Assembly: GCF_038502225.1 (NCBI RefSeq)
Contig: NC_091303.1
Coordinates: forward strand, 25,295,800 to 25,359,799
Length of the DNA stretch: 64,000 nt
Source: Cherax quadricarinatus
Taxonomy: Eukaryota > Arthropoda > Malacostraca > Decapoda > Parastacidae
Direction: 5' to 3'
Made by a program: the position numbers and the translations under genes. Below, one piece after another: positions 32,689 through 44,319 of this stretch. Under the pieces are notes generated by a model, which saw nothing but the letters and a program-made list of their open reading frames with translations, was not told where the DNA came from and made no database searches. Every line of letters begins with the position of its first letter. Position 1 is the stretch's first letter.

Positions 32689-33438
32689 TGTTATGCAGGG
32701 TTCTGCATGACATCGTAATGTACATATAGTGGAGAAGTGTGCCATAATAGTATGAATGTTATAATTGTAAAGAATAATTTTATAATTCATAATGTGCATT
32801 TGGGGGCACTGTAAAGTACTCTAACTGTAATTATAAAGAAATCCTTCTAGGTAGTTATTTTCCAAGTGTGTTTGGGTACGCGGAGTAAGCGTGGCGGCTT
32901 GGGACAGTCACGTGGGGTCAGCCTGGTTGGGAGGCTGGCGTCGGAGATGCTGTGTATGTTGTGTACTCCTTTTGTTTAGCTAACCCAAGCCATAGGCTCT
33001 TCTATGGCTTACCTGTATGCCCACCTAGGCTCTTGACATGGTCAGGGTGCTGTGGGATGAGTGAGGAAATAAGAAATGAGGTTGGTATTGGAGTAGAGTC
33101 GGCCTGGCGCTGACTAGGCCTAGTGTTATGGTTACTGGACCGCCAGCCGCCTGCTTCTTGTGCCTGCTATGTGGGCGGTTAGGATGGGAGATACATGAAA
33201 GTGTTTTCTAGAGTGTGTATATAGTGTTATATTGAATAAATAGATACATTTTCTTAACTAGGAGTTTTGCCTAACCCTCTGTTAACCAACCCATTGAAGT
33301 AACAAATGCTGGTTTAGCGCTTTCTGTTTTGACTGGGATAGCCCTGGGTGGCCTATTTATGCTTGAGATGAGTGTAACTTTTACCTTTCCCCTTAGACAA
33401 GGCTCTAGCCTCCAGGTATCCCACATTTTTGCATAACA
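32689..33438 (+). mobile_element. Candidate solo LTR, 750 bp
   Basis: Inserted in the ~32-bp minisatellite. It starts TGTTATGCAG and ends TTGCATAACA, with a 9-bp terminal inverted repeat and the TG...CA ends typical of LTRs. The flanks share ggc/aggc, compatible with a 3-4-bp target-site duplication, though the repetitive target makes this uncertain. An AATAAA signal lies near 33234 with TATATA-like sequence just before it, as expected for the R region of an LTR. No open frame. Superfamily not identified. Confidence 0.65.
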
Positions 33439-33505
33439 GGCCACTACCCTCACCCTCACGCTGTGTACGTGTGGGAGGCCACTACCCTCACGCTTGGTGT
33501 ATAGG
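33439..33505. repeat. ~32-bp minisatellite, right part
   Basis: Two further units of the same minisatellite ('gtgggaggccactaccctca'). Confidence 0.8.
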
Positions 33506-33534
33506 AGAGTCATGCCCACACACTGGCAAGCATG

Positions 33535-34575
33535 ACTACGGTGTGATTGCGCACAAAATGTGTGCAAAATATATAACTGGAAAAGTGGACAGGCAGTGGT
33601 AAACAGTGAAATCGGGGACGGCCATATTGAAAAAGCCGTTTCTCAAGACACAGTATTCGCCCCATTTCTCTTTCTCATTCCTATATCCTACATAGGGACA
33701 TAAATCATAGTACCCTAACATCTTTTGTTGATACTAGAGTGGCTTCCACTGAGGAGACAGCAAATCTCCGCTGGACCACTGACATCAGTATGTTCATTGA
33801 AGTCATATTTCAGTTGCTCCTGTATGTAAAAACTGAAAACTTAAAGAGTGAAACATAGTACAAGATAACTCAAATCATTAAATTGTGCAGAAGTTCTATG
33901 AGAGACTTGGGAGTGACAATGTCAGATCTCACAATTAAGAATCACAAACAAGGAAAATGATAGGCTGGATATATAGAGCATTCAAAATAAAGAGCTGATG
34001 TGTCAATGTTGATACTCGTCAAGTCACTTGTTCTCTCCAGGCTGGAGTACTGCTCCTCGCTACCGGCCCCCTTCAACACAGAATAAATTACAGTACTGGA
34101 AAAAGTAGAGGGAACCTTCACAGCTCGTATAAATTCGGCCAAGCATCCGAACTACTGGGAAGGCTTGAAATTCCTTCAACTGTACTAACTGGAACGCAGG
34201 CGAAAAAGGTGTATCACAATCTATACCTGGAGGGACTGGTCCCAAACCTGTACAGTAAAATCACTCAGTCCATAATGAATGAAGCAAGAGGCTCCAGCAG
34301 ACGGTGCAAAATACCTTCTTGAAAAGTAGGGCAGTAATAAATACACCGAGAGAAAACTCAAAAAAAAAAAAAGACTAACGTCATTCCTTCATGCGTAAGG
34401 GAAATTACCAGCAGATCCCTGGCAGCCTTCAAGAGGAAAAACCTGATAAATTCTTCAAGTCTATACCTGATCAGCCGGGCTGTGGTGCATACACACGTTG
34501 AACTGGATGTTGCTGGCACCAACAGTCTAATCGAAGAGGACAGCAACAGGGAGGCCTGGTCTGGGTAGGGGGGGA
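33535..34575 (+). mobile_element. LINE-A related copy, old
   Basis: Plus strand. Weak matches to the LINE-A RT: 'gtgattgcgcacaaaatg' (VIAHKM), 'ttgggagtgacaatgtcaga' (LGVTMSD), 'tcaagtcacttgttctctcc' then 'aggctggagtactgctcctc' (SRLEYCS), and 'aactactgggaaggcttgaa' (NYWEGLK). It ends in the tail 'cagccgggctgtggtgcata'. Heavily mutated. Confidence 0.65.
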
Positions 34576-35027
34576 GGGGGACCCCTTCCCTAATCACTAC
34601 CCACCCAAACTCACCTGCTAACTTGTCCTGCACCTGACTAATTAACCTCGCACACAAAATCACTTTCTGTACTAGTAAGAAAAACAAACTTTGCAAATTA
34701 AGTTAGAAACTTGTCATGGTGGGCAGGAAGGTAACGCGAGTGCCGGAGAGAGGCACACAATAGTGCCACCCTATAAGCTCTTGGCATAACTCTCAAGCCA
34801 CAGTGTTGACACACCTACCTGCATTTTACACTTGGCTTATTAACAGTGATAGGACGATAACTTTTTTTATACCGATATCGATAGAAGATACCATCAAACT
34901 CGGAAGGCACCAACCAATACCCATACCTTGGCATGCCCATAGTTATTAAAGCCTCAGGCATAAACCTTGAGACCAGAGACCAACAAGTGATTTATAAACA
35001 CGTAGGCAAACACTGGGACATAATTAG
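34576..35027. other. No recognised feature
   Basis: Unassigned. A 'gataccatcaaactcgg' stretch with 'ataccgatatcgatag' near 34876 recalls the insert at 38150-38235 but is not a clear copy. Confidence 0.35.
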
Positions 35028-35116
35028 TAGAAAACGTTTTAGTCACGGGACCTTGATTACTTCTAACATATAAGAAACAATCCAGATCGCAGGACCGAAA
35101 CGTTTTCTAATACGTC
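35028..35116. repeat. Degenerate foldback
   Basis: 'agaaaacgttttagtcacgg' at the left and 'aggaccgaaacgttttct' at the right are imperfect reverse complements. Short, no core motif like the HHR elements. Confidence 0.5.
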
Positions 35117-35557
35117 GTATTGCTTGTTCACGTTTCTTCCTAAATCCCATTCAGCCTTCTAGTCACCTGTAGGGTAATATCAAGAAAACATTAATCCCTG
35201 ATAAAATCAACTATAATTGTATATACACAAAGCTATACATCTTGTAGTATATATACCTTGTCCAGGGACCAGGCTGATGGCTGACTGTGAAACTGACACT
35301 GACTGACAGGCAGTGCCACACCTCCATCATAACTAAAGTAAACCACAAACTCTGCTGCTACAGTGAAAGAAGACTTATCATCATACAGTGTAAACACTTA
35401 CATGACGCCCCCTGCCTGTACTTCCGCTTCTCCAGACACCTACCATCGTACACTGCTCGCACGTGAAGCCTCAATCTACACTACTCACATCCATTTCTTA
35501 CCTAAAATAAAAACAAAAAATCTGTATTAGACAAACTCACATCATATGATGTAATTA
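35117..35557. other. No recognised feature
   Basis: Unassigned sequence of ordinary composition, no gene found. Confidence 0.4.
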
Positions 35558-35745
35558 GTTTAGAAAACCGACAAGTTGAAGAATTAGACACTTGCAATAT
35601 TTGGGAATCTTTACTGTGGAAACATTTCACCATCAAGTGGCTTCCTCAGTCTGGTACAAAGATGAATGGTGGAAGATGAGGAGGAGTTTGAGGTAATCAG
35701 TCCCTCAGCCTTGTGTCGATGTGCTCAGTTCATCAATCATAATTT
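35558..35745 (-). mobile_element. HHR element, copy 4 (one arm)
   Basis: Begins 'aaaaccgacaagttgaagaa', the arm sequence also at 52330-52372, then a minus-strand hammerhead-like core and the 'gaggtaatcagtccctcagc' segment shared with copies 5 and 7. The opposite arm is missing. Confidence 0.75.
35608..35658 (-). ncRNA. Hammerhead-like core, box 1 intact
   Basis: Minus strand: CTGAGGA (complement of 35643-35649) fits CTGANGA. After an extra adenine, stem II GCCA/TGGT closes a five-base loop. GAAA is the complement of 35625-35628, followed by TGTTTCC. Stem III would start ATGT, which is no longer fully self-complementary. Confidence 0.6.
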
Positions 35746-36232
35746 AACGAACTTAATAAGTTCCTTAAATCAGTTCCTGACTATTACAACCCAGGGACCA
35801 TAAGGCCTGTTATCCTGGGTGTAAAGGGGAGCAAGGAGCAGAACAAACACCGCTGAATGACTTTGAAATATATTTTCCTTCACCAAGAACAATGTGGATA
35901 TTTACAGCTATGTACACTATATACAGTTGGAAAATGTATGTGTACAACACGGTTTAGGCAAGGCCAAGACACAGCCTGGAGACAGAATGGGCAACCGTGC
36001 TCAACCAGCTCTGGTAAGGAAATGACAAGGGTAGACAGACGGGTGGTGCCCACAACACGTCTACGATTGCCAGAACCATCTTCTCATTGGTTGAACCTGG
36101 GTACTGATCGAACGATGGGGCCCCATCGTTCGACCCTAGTGCTGGTTCGCTGGTTGGGGAGATAGCCTTTCAATGAGGGTGTGTACATGCGCCGAATAAA
36201 GGTTATGTACTCTTTGCATCCCACACTGACCA
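35746..36232. other. No recognised gene
   Basis: Unassigned, except for a palindrome at 36108-36133. The 102-codon frame 35857-36165 runs through that palindrome and has no recognisable motif. Confidence 0.4.
36108..36133. repeat. Perfect 26-bp palindrome
   Basis: Two 13-bp arms (tcgaacgatgggg and its complement) with no spacer, centred on GGGGCCCC. Confidence 0.95.
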
Positions 36233-36234
36233 AC

Positions 36235-36365
36235 AGGGTTGTGGTTTGTATGGCCAGCAGTAACAGCTTGGTTGATCAGACCTTGATCCACCGGGAGGCC
36301 TCGTCTGTGACCAGACTGCAGGGTCACTGACCCCTGGAAACGCCCTTCAGATATCTCTCAGGTAA
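36235..36365 (+). mobile_element. LINE-A 3' tail
   Basis: Plus-strand LINE-A terminus ('gtggtttgtatggccagcag', 'gatccaccgggaggcct', 'gaaacgcccttcag'). Confidence 0.8.
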
Positions 36366-36379
36366 TAATAAGAAATCAT

Positions 36380-38935
36380 ACGAGAAAGAGTTGAAGAAAA
36401 TCTTGATATAGCAGCTATAACAAAGACAAAACTCGCAAGGATAATGACAAATGCGGTATTTTCAGAGGGCTACTAATAGTGAGAAGGTAAAGGACAAAGA
36501 AGGAGGGGGGGTTGCATTAATGGTCAGAAATTACTGAAGATTTAAGAAGCTAGGAAACATGAGAGTTCATGGGTTATATATCAGGCACGGTACTATCCAG
36601 AGACAAAAGTAATAGTGACAGTGATAAATAATCCTCCAACAAACAATAGAAGACCAAGGGAGAAGCATGATAATAAAGGCAATAATTTACATACTGGAAA
36701 CAGTGAGAGAGATGGCAATAAGAAATAAAGCTAAACGTCTAGTACTAGGAAAAATTGGAACCCTGGAGGACCGGAAACATGGAGAGTGAAATTTATAGAT
36801 GCACTATAAACAACAAGAAGGAAACAACAAGAGTGAAGGAGACGAGCCAGCAAGGCTTCACCTGGTTTTCTCACAAAATGAATATGACATAGCGGAAATT
36901 ATGGGGAATCAATGGGAGCCAACGATCATGTAAAGCAAAGCTTTGAGTACCTGGTGGAAAGAGGAACGAAGAAAAATAGAAGAAACGACTAAAAGAAAAT
37001 GGGACTACAGAAGAAGGAACACTGATGGCATGAGAATTTTTCTGAGCTTAAGTAGAATGAGAAAGTAAATTGGAAGGCAGAAATGTACAAGAAATGATGG
37101 AGGTAACAACAGGCAGAGTGACAAGAGGCAAAAAAAAAAAAAATCATCCCGAATATAAAGAAGCAGGAAAAACACAGAGAACCCAAATGGTTTGATCAAG
37201 AATAAACAGATGTCAAGATTAGAAGCGAACTACTTAGAAAAATATAAAGCAAATCAAACTGCAAAAAAATCGAGAAATAAGAAGGAGAGCTAAAAATGAA
37301 TATGGAAGAATAAGAATGAAATGTAATAGACAGTTTGAAAATTATAGAGCTACATAAGAAAAAAGATGACTATAAAGAAAAAAAATGTTAAGGCAGAGGA
37401 AGTAAGAAGGGATGCTAACAGAGAATGATAAAAAAAAAATATGTGAAATGCTTGGCAAAGGATTCATATTAGTCTTCCCAGAAGAAAGCGGAAACCTGCC
37501 GGCAGAACAGACTAACAGGTGCCGGAGAGTATCACCACAATAAAAGTGATGAAATTACTACAAGAGCTGGATGTAACAAAAACATTGCGACTAGACAACA
37601 TATCTCCATAGTTGCTGAGAGAAGAACCAATAACAAAGGTAGTCAACTAGTTTCTCCAATCAGAAGAGATGCCAGATAATTGGAAAATAGCAAATATAGT
37701 TCCTGTTTATAAAAAAAAAAAAAAAGAGGCATACAAGACACCATAAACTGCCTCCCAATATCTCTAACATTCATACTGTTAAAAGTTCTGAAGAAGATAG
37801 TAAGGAAAAAAAATATTGGGAAACTTGGAGACAAGATTCTTTACAGAAAACCAGCTGGAATTTAGGAATGGAAAATCCTGTCTTGAGAATTTGCTGGAGT
37901 TCTACGATAACGTCACAGTAATAATACATGACTGGCTGAATTCTATTTCCTTGGACTAAGGAAAAAACATTTAATACAGTACCGCACCAGAGATTAGAAG
38001 AACAAGAGAGGTTAAAAGATAAGAGTGCACTACTAGGTCAAGGAGTACTTAAATGATAGAAGACAGAGAATAACAGTAAGGCATGAAATGAATGAACGAG
38101 ACAGAGTAGCGTGTGGGGTTCCGCAAGGAACAGTGCTAGCACCACTAGGGCAGTACCAAAGTATAGGCCCATTTTGATGATAACGATATGGGTATCGGTA
38201 CAGGTAAAAATTTGGTATCGCTCCATCCCTAACCACTATTGTCCCTAATACAGGTTAGGGAGTTACCAGAGAGGACTAAGTCCTATGTGTCACTGTTTGT
38301 TGATGTAAAACTAAAAAAAAAAAACAGGAGAGGACGTTGATCAATTCCAGGGAGACCTAACGAGACTGTAGTAGTCAAACAAGTTGCTTCTCGAGTTCAA
38401 CCAACGTAAATACAAGGTCATACGCTTTAGAAAAGATGAGGGCAGACCGGATACAGAGTACAGCATGGGAGGAGAAAAACTGTTAATATCAGAGAGTGAA
38501 TAAAACACCAAGCATATCGCCAGAAGTGCACTGTATGACGTCAGCGGCATATGCAAGATAAGCAAACCTTAGGATAATATTCAGGAACTTGAATTCATGT
38601 TAGGCCAATCACTGAGTGGCGGCCCCAGCATCGAGCCCATACTTGGTCAAGCACGTGAAGAAACTGGAAAAGGTCCTAAAGTCTCCAACCAGGCTAGTAA
38701 CAGAACTAAGAGGAATGTATTATGAGGAGAGGTTGAAGGAACTGAACTTGACAACTTTAGATGAGAGAAGAACAAAGGAAGACATTATTAAAGAATAAAA
38801 AAACACAATACCGTGACTGGAACAATACATTATTAATAAGCACAAAATGTTAAGAGGAACTGATAAGGACAGATTGTTTGAACTAAGATAACAAGGATTA
38901 AAGGGTCACAGGTGGAAGATGACGGAGCCAGCAGC
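36380..38935 (+). mobile_element. Old LINE-C-like copy with endonuclease and RT remnants
   Basis: Plus strand. 36505-36800 translates in pieces as GGVALMVRNY and, later, RLVLGKIG, matching the middle and end of an AP-type endonuclease. 37600-38930 follows the RT order: NWKIANIVPVYK (37680), a NYRPISLT-like block (37740), FRNGKSCLENLLEFYD (37860-37910), GVPQGTVLAPL (38115-38150), then KHVKKLEKV and ELRGMYYEERLKELNLTT (38650-38760). It is richly punctuated by stops and poly-A runs, and is much older than the other LINE-C copies. Confidence 0.7.
38152..38240. mobile_element. Small insertion splitting the RT, possible MITE
   Basis: Between GVPQGTVLAPL and the following RT segment lie about 90 bp that are not LINE: 'gggcagtaccaaagtatagg' ... 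'atttggtatcgctccatccc'. The ends carry 'accaaa' and 'tttggta' in inverse, weakly suggestive of a short inverted-repeat element. Confidence 0.35.
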
Positions 38936-39001
38936 TAAGTCTCGATCCCAGCAAACACAAGTCGTGAAATGAGCACACAAATCAGTAGGCGCACATGTAC
39001 A

Positions 39002-39077
39002 CAAACACACACACACACACACACCACATACACACACACACACACACACATACACACACACACACAAACACACACAG
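39002..39077. repeat. (CA)n microsatellite
   Basis: CA run with a few interruptions just before a LINE-C 3' end. Confidence 0.95.
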
Positions 39078-39084
39078 GAGGGCC

Positions 39085-39596
<512 letters not shown>

Positions 39597-39686
39597 CCCT
39601 GCCTTCTGATCCTCGCCTCTGCTCAATTAATTAATTTACATAAATCCCATGAGCAAACCCACACGATTGTCGGAGACTAGTTGGTG

Positions 39687-40188
39687 GACCAGCCCCGGTG
39701 TAAGGCAGGGGCTAGACCAGCCCCGGCGTGAGGCAGGGGCTAGACCAGCCCCGGTGTAAGGCAGGGGCTAGACCAGCCCCGGCGTGAGGCAGGGGCTAGA
39801 CCAGCCACGGCGTGAGGCAGGGGCTAGACCAGCCCCGGCGTAAGGTAGGGGCTAGACCAGCCCCGGCGTGAGGCAGGGGCTAGACCAGCCCCGGTGTGAG
39901 GCTGGGGCTAGACCAGCCCCGGCGTGAGGCTGGGGCTAGACCAGCCCCTGCGTGAGGCAGGGGCTAGACCAGCCCCGGCGTGAGGCAGGGGCTAGACCAG
40001 CCCCGGCGTGAGGCAGGGGCTAGACCAGCCCCGGCGTGAGGCAGGGGCTAGACCAGCCCCGGCGTGAGGCAGGGGCTAGACCAGCCCCGGCGTGAGGCAG
40101 GGGCTAGACCAGCCCCGGCGTGAGGCAGGGGCTAGACCAGCCCCGGCGTGAGGCAGGGGCTAGACCAGCCCCGGCGTGAGGCAGGGAA
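39687..40188. repeat. 28-bp minisatellite, 18 copies, hairpin-forming unit
   Basis: Unit 'gaccagccccggcgtgaggc' then 'aggggcta'. Each unit contains AGCCCC and GGGGCT in inverse, so each can fold into a small GC-rich hairpin. Very homogeneous. Confidence 0.95.
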
Positions 40189-40479
40189 AAATGAGGGATG
40201 GTGGTTGGGAGGAGGTAGTTTCCATGGTGCAGGAAGTGTGACTGTTGTCCTACCGAACACTGATCGTATAATTCCAGTTTTCATGATCTATTTGGAGGAG
40301 GGTTCACCAGTGAAGTCTGGAGGAGGGCTTCTGTGCAAGGGTTTGGACGGAGAAATCAAGAGCAGGGAAGTTTTTTAGTTTCTCTAACAGTACTGGATAC
40401 ATCAGCGATGTGCTGCTACCTTATTCTACATGATAATGAGCATGTGTACCTGTGTCAGATATACTGACCATGGCTCCTG
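40189..40479. other. No recognised feature
   Basis: Unassigned. The 76-codon frame at 40148-40378 starts inside the minisatellite and has no motif. Confidence 0.4.
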
Positions 40480-40678
40480 CCTCTCTTTGACACCCCCCTG
40501 CCTCTTCTAGCTCCCCCTGCCTCTCTCTGGCGCCCCCCTGCCTCTTCTAGCTCCCCCTGCCTCTCTCTGGCACCCCCCTGCCTCTTCTAGCTCCCCCTGC
40601 CTCTCTCTAGCTAAACCATGCCTCTCTTTGGCACCCCCTGCCTCTCTCAAGTTCACCCCTGCTTCTATATGGCATCCC
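40480..40678. repeat. 40-bp minisatellite, left part
   Basis: Units of 'gcctcttctagctccccctg' plus 'cctctctctggcacccccct', about 5 copies. Resumes at 41964-42012 after a LINE insertion. Confidence 0.85.
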
Positions 40679-40833
40679 TTTGATATACCTTTATCTCTGA
40701 AGAGTTTCGAGAGATTCACTACTCTCGGAGCCAGGCCATGGGCCAGGTTCGTCTGGTGCTTGCCTGGTGAACCAGGCTGTTGCTTGAGGCCCGCTATCCC
40801 ATATATCTATCACAGCCTGATTGATCTGGCACC

Positions 40834-41262
40834 TACCTGGAGTTTACCTGGAGGGCATTCCAGGGATCAACGCCCCTGCGACCCGGTCCATGACCAGGCC
40901 TCCTGGTGGATCAGGGCCTGATCAACGCAGCTGTTACTGCTGGCCGCACGCAGTCCAACATATGAACCACAGCCCGGCTGATCTGGCACTGACTTTAGGT
41001 ATCTGTCCAGCGCCCTCTTGAAGACAACCAAGGGTTCATTGGTAATACCCGTTATGGCTGGTGGGAGACTGTTGAACAGTCTTGGGCACAGAACACTTAC
41101 TTAGTGTACCAGTGGCGCCCCTACTTTTCACTGGGGGGTATGTTACATCGCCTGCCAAGTCTTTTGCTTTCGTAGGGAGTGATTTCTGTGTGCAGATTAG
41201 GGACCGGTCCATCCAGAATCTTCCAGGTGTATGTTATGATATCTCTCTCGCCTGCGCTCCAG
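40834..41262 (-). mobile_element. LINE-A fragment nested in LINE-B
   Basis: Starts 'tacctggagtttacctggag' and ends at '...cctgcgctcc', matching 27386-27810. LINE-B reads 'gatctggcacc' just before and 'tggtgaagatatttgtcc' just after, contiguous in the uninterrupted copy at 4180-4215 apart from substitutions. Confidence 0.85.
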
Positions 41263-41834
41263 TGGTGAAGATATTTGTCCAGTTTCGTCTTGAAGGCTTC
41301 TACACTTGTTCCAGCTGTGTTTCTGATATCTTCTGGTAAGATGTTGAATAGTCTGGAACTGCGAATGTTGATACAGTGTTCCTTTATTGTCCCCACCGCA
41401 CCTCTGCTCCTCACTGGGTTTATTTTACACTTCCTCCCATATCTCTCACACCAGTATGTTATGGCAGTGTGCAGATTTAGGACTAGGCCCTCGAGTACTT
41501 TCCAGGTATATATTATCATGTATCTCTCTCTCCTCCGCTCCAATGAGTACATGTTCAATACTTGAAGGTGTTCCCAATAGTTTAGGTGCTTTACTGGCTC
41601 AATGTGAGCCGTGAACGATCTTTGTATTTGCTCCACCTCTAATATTTCTCCTGCTTTGAACGAGGCCGTCAGTACTGAGCAATATTCTAAATGAGGGAGC
41701 ACTAGCGATTTGAAGAGTGTCATTATTGGCATTATTTCCCTTGTTTTGAAAGCTCTCAATACCCACCCCGTCATCTTCCTGGCTGTCGTGATCTTTGTCT
41801 TGTTATGGTCTTTAAAAGAAAGGTCCGCTGACAT
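41121..41834 (-). pseudogene. Chimeric LINE-B/LINE-A RT frame, 237 codons
   Basis: One open frame crosses the nested-insertion junction. The N-terminal ~190 residues are LINE-B (SADLSFKDHNKTKITTARK, FKSLVLPHLEYC, YWEHLQVLNMYSLERRRERY, SSRLFNILPEDIRNTAGT); the last ~45 are LINE-A (RDIITYTWKILDGPVPNLHT, LGRRCNIPP). The fusion arose by insertion, not selection. It has no catalytic box. Confidence 0.8.
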
Positions 41835-41963
41835 AATTATTCCTAGGTCTTTTAAGTGTTCCTTACGTTCTATTTAGTGACCCTCTTGAGTTTTGTAAAT
41901 AGTGTTCCTTTTGAATTTTTCATTCTTTCCATTCCTAAACAGCTGGAACTTATCACCATTGAA

Positions 41964-42012
41964 TCCTGCCTCTCTTTGGCACCCCCTGCCTCTATCTGGC
42001 TCCCCTGCCTGT
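41964..42012. repeat. 40-bp minisatellite, right part
   Basis: One further unit ('cctgcctctctttggcaccc', 'tctatctggctcccctgcct') beyond the LINE-B insertion. Confidence 0.8.
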
Positions 42013-42790
42013 AATTCTTACTGACTATGGTTCTCTCTCTATATATCTGGCTCTCCCAGTCTCTCCACACGACTCTACCTTTCTCATCATCAGTCACAGT
42101 CTTCCGTGTCTTTATCTCCACACCAACTATAATACGACAGCAAAACTAGCCAAGAAAAATCCAACTCTGTTTTTTCATCAAGGACGTAAACATAATTTTC
42201 CAGACCAGTTTTGCACGCTAATACTAAACCTGCTTTCAGTTTTATTCTAGGCAATACTCACACATTAGACTAGCTAACCTTACGACTATATTCATTTATA
42301 TAAAAGTTATGCACACTACACTTGCTTGAATTTATACAGCGCATACTTATGAAAAACGAAATCTTTAATTTAAAAAAATGCCGAGTACCAATTTTATGTC
42401 AACTTCAAAACCATCCTCGCAAATGCTATGTGGATTTCACACACATGGTTTGCAACATTTGTCTACTTAGGTAATTTAGGTTAGATTAGGTTAGACTGCC
42501 CTCTATCAAAAGTTAACTAATTGTAACAAAACACGACAGCAATAAATGGAATATAAAGGCGATAAAATGTTGCGAAGAGGAAATAGAACAGACTCACGGA
42601 GCGCGGTAGAAAGATGCGAGACAAATCTCTGGTTATAGCTCGTTAAACAATGACCCATTTGACTATCACGGCAACAGCTGAATTCTTGTTAAGAGGATAG
42701 GCTGCAAATGAACTCATCTTTGTACAAGAGAGACTTGTGGTTACCCATTAAGTTTCCACACTCCACGTGCAAGCTTTAAGTTCTAAGTCA
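42013..42790. other. No recognised gene
   Basis: AT-rich single-copy-like DNA. A 'ttaggttagattaggttaga' stretch near 42477 is not a telomeric (TTAGG)n array. Nothing else identified. Confidence 0.4.
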
Positions 42791-42794
42791 CAGT

Positions 42795-43615
42795 GGCACT
42801 GTCTCCTGCACCACCTGACCAGACCTTGTCTCCTGCACCACCTGACCAGACCTTGTCTCCTGCACCACCTGACCAGACCTTGTCTCCTGCACCACCTGAC
42901 CAGACCTTGTCTCCTGCACCACCTGACCAGACCTTGTCTCCTGCACCACCTGACCAGACCTTGTCTCCTGCACCACCTGACCAGACCTTGTCTCCTGCAC
43001 CACCTGACCAGACCTTGTCTCCTGCACCACCTGACCAGACCTTGTCTCCTGCACCACCTGACCAGACCTTGTCTCCTGCACCACCTGACCAGACCTTGTC
43101 TCCTGCACCACCTGACCAGACCTTGTCTCCTGCACCACCTGACCAGACCTTGTCTCCTGCACCACCTGACCAGACCTTGTCTCCTGCACCACCTGACCAG
43201 ACCTTGTCTCCTGCACCACCTGACCAGACCTTGTCTCCTGCACCACCTGACCAGACCTTGTCTCCTGCACCACCTGACCAGACCTTGTCTCCTACACCAC
43301 CTATCCAGACCTTGTCTCCTGCACCACCTGACCAGACCTTGTCTCCTGCACCACCTGACCAGACCTTGTCTCCTGCACCACCTGACCAGACCTTGTCTCC
43401 TGCACCACCTGACCAGACCTTGTCTCCTACACTATCTGACCAGACCTTGTATCCTGCACCACCTGACCAGACCTTGTCTCCTGCACCACCTGACCAGACC
43501 TTGTCTCCTGCACCACCTGACCAGACCTGGTCTCCTGCACCACCTGACCAGACCTCGTCTCTTGCACCACCTGACCAGACCTTGTATCCGACACTTCCTC
43601 ACCAGAGGTTGTCTC
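42795..43615. repeat. 27-bp minisatellite, about 30 copies
   Basis: Unit 'ttgtctcctgcaccacctga' then 'ccagacc'. The first ~17 copies are identical; the later ones vary. Being nine codons long it gives long frames (LSPAPPDQT repeats among them) on both strands. No coding evidence. Confidence 0.95.
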
Positions 43616-43619
43616 TTAC

Positions 43620-44182
43620 ACCATCTCACTACAGCTTCAGCCTGCTGCAGCACCTCACTACAGCTTCAGCCTGCTGCACCACCTCACTACAACCTCAGCC
43701 TGCTGCAGCACCTCACTACAGCCTCAGCCTGCTACACCACCTCACTACAGCTTCAGCCTGCTACACCACCTCACTACAGCCTCAGCCTTCTGCACCACCT
43801 CACTAGAGCCTCAGCCTGCTACACCACCTCACTACACCTTCAGTCTGCTGCACCACCTCACTACAGCTTCAGCCTGCTGCACCACCTCACTACAGCTTCA
43901 GCCTGCTACACCACCTCACTACAGCCTCAGCCTGCTGCACCACCTCACTATAGCTTCAGCCTGCTACACCACCTCACTACAGCTTCAGCCTGCTGCACCA
44001 CCTCACTACAGCTTCAGCCTGCTGCACCACCTCACTACAGCTTCAGCCTGCTGCACCACCTCACTACAGCTTCAGCCTGCTGCACCACCTCACTACAGCT
44101 TCAGCCTGCTGCACCACCTCACTACAGCTTCAGCCTGCTGCACCACCTCACTACAGCTTCAGCCTGCTGCACCACCTCACCA
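43620..44182. repeat. 29-bp minisatellite, about 19 copies
   Basis: Unit 'cttcagcctgctgcaccacc' then 'tcactacag'. It shares the core 'ctgcaccacct' with the adjoining 27-bp array, suggesting common origin. Confidence 0.95.
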
Positions 44183-44319
44183 GTGTTTAAAAGCTTCATG
44201 CAGCACAACCTTCCTCATCTGGATCCACCAAAGTTTCTCTTCTTGAGTTTCCCTGGACTGATGTATGGAAATTTCTCAGCAAGGTAATGAAACCTCGAAT
44301 TCGTCTTTCTCATCACTCT

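Larger units (their letters stand above)
40679..41963 (-). mobile_element. LINE-B inserted in the minisatellite, carrying LINE-A
   Basis: Minus-strand LINE-B with 40-bp minisatellite units on both sides. 40684-40833 is its tail and 41263-41960 its RT C-terminal coding region. In between sits a LINE-A fragment. The RT part is among the least decayed LINE-B sequence in the window. Confidence 0.85.

Noticed and set aside
35028..35116. Further hammerhead at 35.1 kb (gaaacgtttt present)
   Set aside because: No CTGANGA box or stem II in register; only the short palindromic phrase is shared.
35857..36165. 102-codon frame
   Set aside because: No motif; passes through a perfect palindrome and ends in LINE-free unassigned DNA.
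42470..42505. Telomere-like ttaggttagattaggttag
   Set aside because: Not a regular TTAGG run; too short and irregular.
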